A stretch of DNA of 40,333 nt from an uncultured Prevotellaceae bacterium (GTDB lineage: Bacteria; Bacteroidota; Bacteroidia; Bacteroidales; Bacteroidaceae), in NCBI GenBank assembly GCA_945831805.1, contig CAMADY010000014.1, positions 1 through 40,333 of the forward strand. The letters are read 5' to 3'. The notes beneath the pieces are model-generated. The model was not told where the DNA came from and did no database searches. It saw only the letters and a program-made list of their open reading frames with translations. Below are positions 1 through 9,100 of the stretch, piece by piece. Position 1 is the stretch's first letter; every line of letters starts with the position of its first letter. A program made the translations under genes and the position numbers.

Positions 1-616
1 GTACGTAAACGATACCGAGACCATTGCGTGCACCCTTACGGATACGCTTGAAGCTCTGGAGCAGACGAGTCTCTATCTTCAACTCAAGATCCTTTGCCTT
101 AGCCTTGAGGATATCCTCCTCTTCACGAGTCTCCTGCATGATCTCGTCGAGCTCACCACGCTTATCTTCGAGGTCGCGCTCACGATCGTTGATGAGATCC
201 TCAACCTTGTCGTGGTCTGCACGACGGTCGTTGATGCGATATTCTGCCTCACGTATCTTCTTGTTACAGAGCTCAATCTCAAGAGAAGTGAACTCAATCT
301 CCTTTGTGAGGGTGTCATACTCACGGTTGTTCTTAACTTCGTTGAGCTGCTGGTTGTAGCGAGCGAGGTTAGCATTAGCCTTCTCGATGTCAGCCTTACG
401 ATCAACAACAGCCTTTGTGAGGTTGTCAATCTCCTGCTCGATCTTGTCGAGACGAACGCTGAGACCTTCCACTTCGTTCTCCAGATCTTCCACCTCAAGA
501 GGGAGCTCACCACGAAGGGCACGCTTCTCGTCGATCTGAGAGAGAGTTGTCTGCAACTGGAAGAGTGCCTTAAGCTTCTCCTCCACTGTCAAATCCTTAG
601 GATCTTTTCTTGCCAT
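1..616 (-). CDS. Coiled-coil zinc-ribbon protein, partial (C-terminus lies beyond the left edge)
   Basis: The reading frame opens with ATG at 616 (MARKDPKDLTVEEKLKAL) and stays open for 205 codons to position 1, so the end of the gene is outside the window. The visible part is almost entirely charged heptad-like helix rich in E, K, R and D, consistent with a long antiparallel coiled coil, and it closes with basic residues (RIRKGARNG) where the family turns into a C4 zinc ribbon. This matches the CT398-like/zf-RING_7 family, known in many bacteria as the neighbour of Nif3. The start lies only 3 bp after the nif3 stop codon, so the two are almost certainly co-transcribed. The zinc-binding cysteines cannot be seen here. 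A role as an adaptor for nucleic acid or for Nif3 is suggested by the family but not proven. Confidence 0.82.
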   Translation of the reverse strand, partial: MARKDPKDLTVEEKLKALFQLQTTLSQIDEKRALRGELPLEVEDLENEVEGLSVRLDKIEQEIDNLTKAVVDRKADIEKANANLARYNQQLNEVKNNREYDTLTKEIEFTSLEIELCNKKIREAEYRINDRRADHDKVEDLINDRERDLEDKRGELDEIMQETREEEDILKAKAKDLELKIETRLLQSFKRIRKGARNGLGIVYV

Positions 617-619
617 AAT

Positions 620-1405
620 TTAATAGTATTTTATTGGATTAGTATTTATCTCCGTTATTTCGCAGCGCACCTCAGGGCAACGCTCCGTGATAATCTCTTT
701 CAGGAGCTGTGGCGTAAACTGCTCTGTTTCATAATGTCCGAAGACCAGTAGCTGTAGTTGCTGCTCCAGCCCGAAGAACATGTGGTACGACATCTCGCCC
801 GTTATGAATGCATCGGCACCATGTCGAAGTGCATTTCCGAGAACATCGGAGCCAGCACCGCCGCATATTGCGACTTTACATATAGGACGCTCCAGCAGTT
901 CGTTCGCCATGATGCGTTCTGCACCAAACGCCTCCTTCACTTTCTCTATCAGCTGCTGGGCAGAGAGCGGTTCGGCAAGTGTCGCCATGACACCCTCGCC
1001 ACCCTTCACGCCATTCACTTCGTGAGCATCGAAGAGTTGCACGTCAATAGCACCTAACTTACGTGCTATCATATAGTTGACGCCACCTTCCGCAGCATCG
1101 AGGTTGGTGTGCATAGACACAATAGTGATACCCTTCTGTATAGCCATCATGACCGAACGCTGCACATAGTCTGCATCCGTAACCTGACGGAGCTTACGGA
1201 AAATTAGCGGATGATGGGAGACAATCATGTTACACCCTTTCTTTTCCGCCTCCAGGACAATAGCTTCAGTAATGTCCAAACACAATAATACCCCTGAAAC
1301 TTCCGCCTCTGTCAATCCGACCTGCAGTCCGGCATTATCATAGTCACACTGCAGGGGCAAAGGCGCGAAACACTCAAGGGCACTTATAACATCCTTTATT
1401 TTCAC
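620..1405 (-). CDS. Nif3-like dinuclear metal centre protein (YbgI/YqfO family)
   Basis: Nif3/YbgI family protein, a toroidal hexamer with a two-metal site; the cellular role is unsettled and GTP cyclohydrolase I type 2 annotations are not firmly supported. Diagnostic segments are CDYDNAGLQVG near the N-terminus, IVSHHPLIF with the metal-binding HH pair, VSMHTNLDAAEGGVN, the C-terminal half CGGAGSD, DAFITGEMSYH and FGHYETEQF. I place the start at the GTG at 1405 (VKIKDVISALE), which matches the usual family start and gives 261 residues. An in-frame ATG at 1459 would add 18 residues (MAASPASQ...) that do not look conserved; it lies downstream of the promoter, so it cannot be excluded. It is the first gene of an operon with the zinc-ribbon gene. 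Confidence 0.9.
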   Translation of the reverse strand: MKIKDVISALECFAPLPLQCDYDNAGLQVGLTEAEVSGVLLCLDITEAIVLEAEKKGCNMIVSHHPLIFRKLRQVTDADYVQRSVMMAIQKGITIVSMHTNLDAAEGGVNYMIARKLGAIDVQLFDAHEVNGVKGGEGVMATLAEPLSAQQLIEKVKEAFGAERIMANELLERPICKVAICGGAGSDVLGNALRHGADAFITGEMSYHMFFGLEQQLQLLVFGHYETEQFTPQLLKEIITERCPEVRCEITEINTNPIKYY

Positions 1406-1510
1406 GCTACGCGATATTTTAATTTTGCTGCAAAGCTGCGAAGCAGGGCTCGCAGCCATGAAATAGGGCTTGTCGTACGGAGTACGGTGCCCGTCTCTGA
1501 TTTTATGGCT

Positions 1511-1543
1511 GCAAAATTACAAAAAATTCTCGAAACCACCAAA
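1511..1543 (-). promoter_or_regulatory. Promoter for the nif3 operon
   Basis: On the minus strand a -33 box TTTG (1540-1543) is followed after exactly 20 bp by a -7 box TAATTTTG and a C (1511-1519). This fits the Bacteroidota primary sigma factor consensus. Confidence 0.75.
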
Positions 1544-1578
1544 TGTTTCGGGAACTTTTTCATTATCATGACTATTTC

Positions 1579-2110
1579 TTACTTACCAAGAACGATGTTC
1601 ACTACCTCGTTAGCGTCTGCCATCGTCACCTTGCCGTCGCCGTTTACGTCGCCTTTGACAACAGGCTTGACGGGTTCCGACTTCGGTTCCTTTACATATA
1701 GCACAATCCTCTCTTCCTTTGAGAATTTGACTGTTGACTTACCATCGGTGAAGGTAATCTCTTTCTCACCAATCTTCAACTGTACCAGCTAATGATTTAT
1801 TATATAAATTAAATGGTATCTTCATTTGTGTAATGTTAGATGTTATCCTAACTGCTTTATTATCATCCCATACTTCACCTACTGTAACACTACCTTTTGG
1901 TTGAACTATACTTGATGCTTCTGTTAATAATTGAGTACAATCATCATCTGAATATACATTTCTATCTACCGTAGGATCAATAGTTACATGTTCGTAAACT
2001 ACGCTGTCAGCATCAGCCACTTCGCTCACAACCTTTCCCCCTTTACAAACCTTTACGACAGGAATTTTTGTAACCTCTTGCGCACAAAGATTGAATTTGA
2101 TATTTTGTCA
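1579..2110 (-). pseudogene. Remnant of a secreted protein with a dockerin-like C-terminal tail
   Basis: Two overlapping minus-strand frames look like pieces of secreted proteins. The lower frame (about 1579-1790) ends in GDVNGDGKVTMADANEVV, a single dockerin type I-like calcium-binding repeat of the kind found at the C-terminus of many Bacteroidales surface proteins. The upper frame (1766 to about 2105) reads FNLCAQEVTKIPVVKV, which looks like the end of a signal peptide and the start of a mature protein, but it begins after a stop codon (TGA near 2107) with no ATG, and it stops at 1766 in a different frame from the tail. The upper part is much more AT-rich than its surroundings, so the two parts may have different origins joined near 1790. 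I infer a dead gene made by deletion or recombination, not a working small protein. Confidence 0.6.
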
Positions 2111-2140
2111 AAGTTAGGGCTTTCGGTGTTTTCACCGATA

Positions 2141-2187
2141 TAAACAAAGAAGCCTTCCGAAGGTATCCAAAGACACCCCCGAAAGGC
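2141..2187 (-). terminator. Rho-independent terminator downstream of the Rpn-family gene
   Basis: The minus-strand RNA can form a 13-bp stem (right arm 2175-2187, left arm 2152-2164) around a 10-nt loop, followed by a U-rich tail. Three of the pairs are G-U in minus-strand RNA but would be A-C mismatches in plus-strand RNA, which shows the direction. A second small hairpin (tcggtg-tttt-caccga, 2132-2147) follows. Confidence 0.65.
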
Positions 2188-2318
2188 TCCGCAAATGGTT
2201 GTAACCTTGTTTGTTAACGCACAACAATACCCCCTAAGACGTTTGTTTCAGAAAGATAGTGACAGATAAGCTGTATATACAAGCCCTATGCATCATGCGT
2301 TATTCTCAATGTATTGGT

Positions 2319-3221
2319 TTATAACTTCTCTATTTCTTCAGCCGTGAGGCCAGTGGCTTTCATTACCTGCTCTACAGACAATCCCATATTCTTAAGGTTG
2401 AGCGCAACAGATATTACACCTTCAGCACGTCCCTCTGCAAGACCTTCAGCACGTCCCTCCGCAAGACCTTCAGCACGTCCCTCCGCACGTCCCTCCGCAA
2501 GACCTTCTTGTCTGCTGGAGAATACCATTGTGCGCTCACGGCTGACCATATCCCAGTATCTATCGATGGCGCGTTTCTGTTCTGGGGTGTATGAGGAGTC
2601 CTCCAGCAGCGAGAGCGCCTTGGTCACCAATTCGTCGTTGATGAGTTCCTCTGGTGCCTGACTCGTCTTCTCATTTATCTCTGTGAGGAAGCGCAGCCAC
2701 AACACCATCATCTTCTTGTCCTTTACGGATGAAGGTTTGAACTTCGGCAGCTCAATAAACACCATCTTCATGTCGTCTATTGTGTGATCATCATGTGCCT
2801 CGTTCATAGGAACATAGACGTGATAGAACTCTTCCGGAAGTTCTGGGAAGGCAATATCGTTGACAAGGCTGATTGTGTAGATAGGCTTTATATCCTCAAA
2901 CTTTTCTCCCTTCTCAACAGGCTCCACATAGGCCTTGCACGTATTGAACAATGCACGCTGCTTGAAGGCATCCGTCCAATACATCTGCATCTCCACGAGA
3001 AACTGTCTTCCGGCATTATCCCTGCATCGCACGTCAACGATGGAATCCTTTTTCTCCGGATGGTCTGGTACAAGTTCTGAGGAGAGATACTCTATCTCTA
3101 CGACCTCCTTACCCGGCTGCAGAGGCAGCAGGGCATTGAGGAAACTTATCATCAAGTCTTTATGTTCACCAAAGACCGTCTTAAAGGTCAGGTCGCTCTT
3201 CGGATCAAGATACTTTGCCAT
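2319..3221 (-). CDS. Rpn/PD-(D/E)XK nuclease family transposase-like protein with AEG repeats
   Basis: A 300-residue protein of the PF12784 type, often annotated as PD-(D/E)XK nuclease family transposase or Rpn-like recombination-promoting nuclease. The N-terminal 170 residues carry the family features: LDPKSDLTFKTVFG at the start, then D59 and D63 in DSIVDVRCRD, and E77 and Q79 in VEMQMY, which form the expected nuclease core (E-x-Q in place of E-x-K). Residues 241-268 are seven tetrapeptides of the form LAEG or RAEG, and the C-terminus has a small helical element (GLSVEQVMKATGL). Rpn proteins cut DNA and promote RecA-independent recombination in E. coli, but many relatives have unknown roles. 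It is a single-gene unit with its own promoter and terminator, which suits an independently acquired gene. Confidence 0.85.
   Translation of the reverse strand: MAKYLDPKSDLTFKTVFGEHKDLMISFLNALLPLQPGKEVVEIEYLSSELVPDHPEKKDSIVDVRCRDNAGRQFLVEMQMYWTDAFKQRALFNTCKAYVEPVEKGEKFEDIKPIYTISLVNDIAFPELPEEFYHVYVPMNEAHDDHTIDDMKMVFIELPKFKPSSVKDKKMMVLWLRFLTEINEKTSQAPEELINDELVTKALSLLEDSSYTPEQKRAIDRYWDMVSRERTMVFSSRQEGLAEGRAEGRAEGLAEGRAEGLAEGRAEGVISVALNLKNMGLSVEQVMKATGLTAEEIEKL
2422..2510. repeat. In-gene 12-bp tandem repeats encoding (L/R)AEG units
   Basis: On the plus strand the blocks cttcagcacgtc and cctccgcaagac alternate in imperfect 12-bp steps. They encode the seven AEG tetrapeptides of the Rpn-family protein. 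Identical copies of the 24-bp double unit make loss or gain of units by slippage likely. Confidence 0.85.
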
Positions 3222-3254
3222 AGCGCTGATAAAAGTAGATTAGAACATTTGATT

Positions 3255-3287
3255 GCAAAATTACAAATAAAAAATCATTCTGCCAAA
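3255..3287 (-). promoter_or_regulatory. Promoter for the Rpn-family gene
   Basis: Minus strand: -33 TTTG (3284-3287), a 20-bp spacer, then -7 TAATTTTG followed by C (3255-3263). The predicted leader before the ATG at 3221 is about 27 nt. Confidence 0.78.
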
Positions 3288-3367
3288 CAATTTTGAGGAA
3301 AAGTTTAGCAGAATGCTATTCTTATGTATAACATTGGTAATATACTGGTCACGAAACGACCGTAATG

Positions 3368-4144
3368 CTACCCACGCTGTCTTACTGCCTCGTAGATGAG
3401 TACTGCGGCACTGACGGAGACGTTCAGGGAGTCGAGTTGCCCGAGCATTGGGATGCGGATGTGGGCATCAGCAGCCTTGCGCCATACGTCGGTGAGGCCC
3501 GTCGATTCGGTTCCCATGATGATGGCAGTACCCTTCTTCATATCCTGGTCGTAATAGAGGCTTGAATCCTGCAGCTGCGCCGTAAGGATCTGTATGCCGT
3601 TCTGCTTTAAGAAGTTGATACATTCCTCCGAACTGCATGCTACGGTAGGAACGGTGAAGATGGCACCGATGGAACTGCGTATGAGGTTAGGGTTGTAGAG
3701 GTCCGTCAATGGGTCACAGACGATCACCGCATCGACACCTGCAGCATCGGCGGTGCGCAGAATGGCACCGAGGTTGCCCGGCTTCTCCACACTTTCGAGA
3801 ACCACGACGAGCGGATTCTCCTTTAAACGAAGGTCCGCAAGCGCATGACTACGGCTCTTAACGACTGCCACAACGCCCTCTGTACTACCACGATAGGCTA
3901 TCTTCTCATAGACTTTCGGAGACACTTCGTAGGATTTCACGGAATCAAGGCTTACATCTGCTGTCAAGGATGTCCCACTAAGCAAGAATACGCTATCGAG
4001 CTCATACCCTGCATTGACGCAGTGCATGAGCTCGCGCTGTCCTTCCACAACGAACAGTCCCTCCTCACGTCGCAGTGAGGATTTCTGTTGAAGCGCCAGA
4101 AGGTGCTTTATCTTCGGATTCTGTCCGCTGGTTATCTGTTCCAT
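3368..4144 (-). CDS. TrmH (SpoU) family RNA 2'-O-methyltransferase
   Basis: A 258-residue SAM-dependent methyltransferase of the knotted SPOUT class that modifies the 2'-OH of a ribose in rRNA or tRNA. An N-terminal substrate-binding domain (SSLRREEGLFVVEGQREL, residues 22-39) precedes the catalytic part. The three SpoU motifs are present: VEKPGNLGAILRTADAAG (119-136) with N124 and R130, GTESTGL (211-217), and IPMLGQLDSLNVSVSAAV (231-248), which forms the trefoil knot. The exact target nucleotide cannot be told from sequence alone; RlmB-like 23S rRNA enzymes and TsnR-type proteins are near relatives. It starts 12 bp after the typA stop codon and is probably its second cistron, which fits a shared theme of ribosome function. 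Confidence 0.9.
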   Translation of the reverse strand: MEQITSGQNPKIKHLLALQQKSSLRREEGLFVVEGQRELMHCVNAGYELDSVFLLSGTSLTADVSLDSVKSYEVSPKVYEKIAYRGSTEGVVAVVKSRSHALADLRLKENPLVVVLESVEKPGNLGAILRTADAAGVDAVIVCDPLTDLYNPNLIRSSIGAIFTVPTVACSSEECINFLKQNGIQILTAQLQDSSLYYDQDMKKGTAIIMGTESTGLTDVWRKAADAHIRIPMLGQLDSLNVSVSAAVLIYEAVRQRG

Positions 4145-4156
4145 TCATTAAAAAAA

Positions 4157-5959
4157 TTATTCGCGATTAGCACGCTTACGCTCGAGATGATCAAGAATAA
4201 TCTTGCGCATACGCATAGACTGTGGCGTAACCTCCACGAGTTCGTCAGCCTTGATGTACTCAAGAGCCTCCTCAAGGGAGAGAACGGTACGTGGGATGAT
4301 ACGCGCCTTGTCATCAGAGCCAGACGCACGGACGTTCGTCAGCTGCTTAGCCTTCGTAACGTTGATAACGAGGTCATTATCATGCACATGCTCACCGACG
4401 ACCTGTCCTATATAAACGTCGTCGCCCGGATCGATGAAGAACTTACCACGATCCTGCAGCTTGTCGATAGAGTAAGCGTAGGCGTTACCTGTCTCCAGTG
4501 CAATCATCGAACCATTCATGCGGCGTGTTATCTCACCCTTGAATGGCTGATACTCCTTGAAGCGGTGAGCCATGATAGCCTCACCCTGAGAAGCCGTCAA
4601 CACATTGGTACGCAGACCGATAATGCCGCGTGAAGGGATATTGAACTCGATGTTCACACGCTCGCCCTGACTCTCCATGGACGTCATCTCACCCTTACGG
4701 CGAGTCACCATGTCGATCATCTTTGAGGCGAACTCCTCCGGCACGTTGATGGTGAGTTCCTCGATAGGCTCACACTTCTCGCCGTCGATTTCCTTGTAGA
4801 TAACCTGTGGCTGACCCACCTGCAGCTCGTAACCCTCACGGCGCATCGTCTCAATGAGTACGGAGAGGTGGAGCACACCACGTCCGCTAACAATCCACTT
4901 ATCGGTGGAATCCTCGAAAGGCTCTACGCGAAGGGCGAGGTTCTTCTCCAGCTCACGCTCCAGACGGTCGTTGATATGACGTGAAGTAACGAACTTACCC
5001 TCCTTACCGAAGAACGGAGAGTCGTTGATAGTGAAGAGCATAGACATGGTAGGCTCATCAATGGCGATTGGTGTCATTGGCTCCGGATTCTCGAAGTCGC
5101 AGATGGTGTCGCCGATTTCGAACTTCTCCAGTCCGATGATAGCGCAGATGTCGCCGCTCTGAACCTCGCTAACCTTGGAGTGACCCATACCGTCGAAGGT
5201 GTGAACCTCCTTAATCCTAGTCTTCTCAAGAGAGCCGTCACGATGCGAGATGGTGACGTTCTGTCCCTCCTTCAGCACACCACGGTGCACACGTCCTACG
5301 GCGATACGGCCGGTGTAGTTGCTGTAGTCGAGCGATGTAATGAGCATCTGTGGTGTTCCCTCCAGCATTTCCGGCGCAGGGATAACCTCCACAATCTTGT
5401 CGAGGAGATACTCAATATTATCCGTTGGCTTATTGTAATCCTCTGACATCCAACCGTTCTTGGCAGAGCCATAGACTACAGGGAAGTCCAGCTGATCCTC
5501 CGTTGCATTGAGTGAGAACATAAGATCGAAGACCATCTCATAGACTTCCTCTGGACGACAGTTAGGCTTATCAACCTTATTCACTACGACGATAGGCTTC
5601 AAGCCTATCTCCAGTGCCTTCTGAAGCACGAAACGTGTCTGAGGCATCGGTCCCTCGAAGGCATCAACGAGGAGAATACAGCCGTCAGCCATATTCAGCA
5701 CACGCTCCACCTCACCACCGAAGTCGGAGTGTCCCGGAGTATCTATGATGTTAATCTTCGTGCCCTTCCAGTTGATAGACACGTTCTTTGAAAGAATCGT
5801 TATGCCACGCTCACGCTCAAGGTCGTTAGCGTCAAGTACCTGGTCAGAGTTGTTCTGACCCTCACGGAAAAGCTTTCCTGCAAGCATCATCTTGTCCACG
5901 AGAGTTGTCTTTCCGTGGTCAACGTGTGCGATGATTGCTATGTTTCTTATATCCTGCAT
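4157..5959 (-). CDS. typA: Ribosome-associated GTPase TypA/BipA
   Basis: A translational GTPase that binds 70S ribosomes at the EF-G site and helps 50S assembly and growth under stress. I choose the ATG at 5959 ([20 protein letters not shown]), which gives 600 residues, the normal family length; an in-frame start at 5989 would only add ten unconserved residues. The GTPase motifs are G1 AHVDHGKT (11-18), G3 DTPGH (73-77), G4 NKVD (127-130) and G5 GSAK. The EF-Tu-like barrel, EF-G-like domains III and V, and the TypA-specific C-terminus ([13 protein letters not shown], then the basic end [10 protein letters not shown]) follow. The gene leads an operon with the TrmH-type methyltransferase and is divergent from purL. 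Confidence 0.97.
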   Translation of the reverse strand: MQDIRNIAIIAHVDHGKTTLVDKMMLAGKLFREGQNNSDQVLDANDLERERGITILSKNVSINWKGTKINIIDTPGHSDFGGEVERVLNMADGCILLVDAFEGPMPQTRFVLQKALEIGLKPIVVVNKVDKPNCRPEEVYEMVFDLMFSLNATEDQLDFPVVYGSAKNGWMSEDYNKPTDNIEYLLDKIVEVIPAPEMLEGTPQMLITSLDYSNYTGRIAVGRVHRGVLKEGQNVTISHRDGSLEKTRIKEVHTFDGMGHSKVSEVQSGDICAIIGLEKFEIGDTICDFENPEPMTPIAIDEPTMSMLFTINDSPFFGKEGKFVTSRHINDRLERELEKNLALRVEPFEDSTDKWIVSGRGVLHLSVLIETMRREGYELQVGQPQVIYKEIDGEKCEPIEELTINVPEEFASKMIDMVTRRKGEMTSMESQGERVNIEFNIPSRGIIGLRTNVLTASQGEAIMAHRFKEYQPFKGEITRRMNGSMIALETGNAYAYSIDKLQDRGKFFIDPGDDVYIGQVVGEHVHDNDLVINVTKAKQLTNVRASGSDDKARIIPRTVLSLEEALEYIKADELVEVTPQSMRMRKIILDHLERKRANRE

Positions 5960-6017
5960 CGTCTGTGTAATTGAAAAATTAGAACGCAAATCATACCATG
6001 CGTAAAAATTTGCGAGT

Positions 6018-6050
6018 GCAAAATTACTAAAAAAATACGAGACAAACGAA
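6018..6050 (-). promoter_or_regulatory. Promoter for typA
   Basis: Minus strand: TTCG at the -33 position (6047-6050, one change from TTTG), 20 bp, then TAATTTTG followed by C (6018-6026). It lies back to back with the purL promoter. Confidence 0.65.
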
Positions 6051-6116
6051 TTTTTCCCTAAAAATAACTCTCACGCGCACGTATTTAATATAATAATGTC
6101 AAAAAACACCGCAATA

Positions 6117-6148
6117 TTTGTGTAGTTCGAGATTTTTTTGTACCTTTG
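6117..6148 (+). promoter_or_regulatory. Promoter for purL
   Basis: TTTG (6117-6120), a 20-bp spacer and TACCTTTG (6141-6148) match the Bacteroidota consensus exactly. The start site would be about 6155, giving a leader of roughly 40 nt. This also rules out a start codon at 6118, inside the -33 box. No purine riboswitch fold fits in a leader this short. Confidence 0.8.
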
Positions 6149-6195
6149 TAGCATTAAAAGAAAACAATAATAACATAATAAAACAAAGAACAGAC

Positions 6196-9100
6196 ATGGT
6201 CATTTTCTTTAAGACCCCTTCAAAGAACATCATTGCGACTGAGATAGACCATCAGCCAAATGAGCAGGAAGTAAAGGAATTGTGCTGGCTCTACGACAAT
6301 GCTACCGTAGTGGAGGCACAGAGTATGGACGGTTACTACGTTGGTCCACGACGTGAGATGATTACGCCATGGAGTACCAATGCGGTTGAGATAACCCAGA
6401 ACATGAGCATCAAGGGAATCTCACGTATCGAGGAGTATTTCCCTGTGAGCACTGCCGATGCAGAGCACGACCCAATGCTCCAGCGTATGTACAACGGTCT
6501 TGACCAGAACGTCTTTACCGTAAACAAGCAGCCTGAGGCTATCAAGTATATTGAGAACATCGAGGAGCACAACGATCAGGAAGGTCTTGCGCTGTCAAAG
6601 GAGGAGATAGAGTATCTCTATAAGGTTGCCAAGGAGCTTGGCCGCCCACTGACAGACTCTGAGCTCTTCGGTTTTGCACAGATCAACTCCGAGCACTGCC
6701 GCCACAAGATCTTCGGTGGCACGTTCATCATCGACGGCGAGGAGAAGGAGTCTTCCCTCTTCCAGATGATCAAGAAGACAACGAACGAGAACCCTAACAA
6801 AATTCTCTCTGCATACAAGGACAACGTAGCATTCTCGGCCGGTCCGGAGATAGAGCAGTTCTCTCCTACGGACCACGCTAACCCGGACCTCTACAAGGTT
6901 AAGAAGGTGAAGTCCGTTATTTCGCTCAAGGCTGAGACCCACAACTTCCCTACTACTGTGGAGCCTTTCAATGGTGCTGCTACCGGTACGGGCGGTGAGA
7001 TACGTGACCGTATGGGTGGTGGTGTCGGCTCATGGCCTATCGCTGGTACTGCGGTGTATATGACATCCTACCCTCGTAAGAACGAAAACGATAACGAAAA
7101 CGAAAACAGTGTTCCTAACACTCCTTCATGGAGCTCCGACAAGGACATGCAGGCATGGGAGAAGATTCTTCCTGTACGTCAGTGGCTCTATCAGACACCA
7201 GAGCAGATCCTCATCAAGGCTTCCAACGGTGCAAGTGACTTCGGAAACAAGTTCGGTCAGCCACTGATCTGCGGTTCTGTGCTTACATTCGAGCATCAGG
7301 AGCGTGAGGAGCAGTATGCTTACGACAAGGTTATCATGCTTGCAGGCGGTGTAGGCTACGGCATAGAGCGCGACTGCCTCAAGGGTGAGCCACAGGCAGG
7401 CAATAAGGTTGTCGTTATGGGTGGAGAGAACTACCGTATCGGTCTTGGTGGCGGTTCCGTTTCTTCTGTTGAGACAGGGCGTTACTCTAGCGGTATCGAG
7501 CTCAACGCCGTTCAGCGTGCCAACCCAGAGATGCAGAAGCGTGCATACAACGTTATCCGTGCTCTCGGCGAGGAAGATCAGAATCCAATCGTTTCTATCC
7601 ACGACCACGGTTCAGCAGGTCACGTAAACTGTCTCTCAGAACTCGTTGAGGATTGCGGTGGTCTCATCCACATGGACAAGCTTCCTGTAGGTGACAAGAC
7701 GCTTTCTGCAAAGGAAATCATCGCCAACGAGTCACAGGAGCGTATGGGACTTCTCATCGACGAGAAAGCTATCGAGTACGTACAGAAGATTGCTGACCGC
7801 GAGCGTGCTCCTATGTACACCGTCGGTGAGACAACAGGCGACCATCGCTTTGCCTTCGAACAGGCTGACGGCATACGTCCATTCGACCTCTCCGTTGACC
7901 AGATGTTCGGTTCTTCTCCTAAGACTATCATGGAGGACAAGACCGTTGAGCGTAAGTACGATGTTGCTACATACGATCTCTCTGGCCTCTCTTCAAACTC
8001 TACACTCAACGCACAGATGGCTGACTACCTGAAGAACGTGCTGAAGCTTGAGGCTGTGGCTTGTAAGGACTGGTTGACAAACAAGGTTGACCGTTCGGTG
8101 ACAGGTCGTGTAGCACGTCAGCAGTGTCAGGGCGAACTGCAGCTGCCACTCTCCGACTGCGGTGTCGTAGCTCTCGACTATACTGGCACAAAGGGTATCG
8201 CAACATCACTCGGTCATGCTCCTCAGGCAGCTCTCGCAAGCCCAGAGGCAGGTTCTGTACTCTCTGTTGCAGAGTCACTGACAAACCTCGTTTGGGCTCC
8301 TATGGCTGAGGGTATGGACTCTATCTCACTCTCTGCTAACTGGATGTGGCCTTGCCGCGCACAGGAGGGTGAGGATGCTCGTCTCTACTCTGCCGTTAAG
8401 GCTCTCTCAGACTTCTGCTGTGAGCTCCAGATCAACGTGCCAACAGGTAAGGACTCTCTGTCAATGACACAGAAGTATCCTGACGGAAAGAAGATCATCG
8501 CTCCCGGTACTGTCATCGTCAGCGCTGGCGGTGAGGTTTCAGATGTCAAGAAGGTTGTCTCTCCTGTCATCAAGGCAGTGAAGGCTTCACGCCTCTATCA
8601 TATAGACTTCTCTTTCGACGACCTGCAGCTCGGCGGTTCTGCCTTCGCTCAGTCTCTCGGAAAGGTTGGCTCCGACGTTCCTACCGTTAAGAATGCAGAG
8701 TACTTCCGCGATGCCTTCATGGCTGTTCAGCAGCTCGTCAACGAGGGGCTCATCCTCGCTGGTCACGACATCTCTGCCGGTGGTCTCATCACAACTCTCC
8801 TTGAGATGTGCTTCGCCAACACCAAGGGCGGTCTCTCTCTCGACCTCGACAAGATCAATGGCAACGACATCGTGAAGGTTCTCTTCGCTGAGAATCCTGG
8901 TATCGTTATCCAGGTTGCTGACGCTGACGCTCCACGCGTTAAGAAGATTCTTGAGGATGCTGGCGTTGGCTATGCTAAGATCGGTACTCCTTGCGCAGAC
9001 CGCAAGCTCACCATCAAGCGTCATCAGAGCAACGCTCAGGTACCTAACGCTGAGATTGCAAACCGTGAGGTTGTTCTTGAATTCGACATCAACGAGATGC

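Noticed and set aside
6118..6195. Upstream in-frame GTG extension of purL
   Set aside because: It begins inside the predicted -33 box, so it would not be transcribed in full, and the added residues are not family-like.
6149..6195. Purine riboswitch before purL
   Set aside because: The leader is only about 40 nt, A-rich and without stems.
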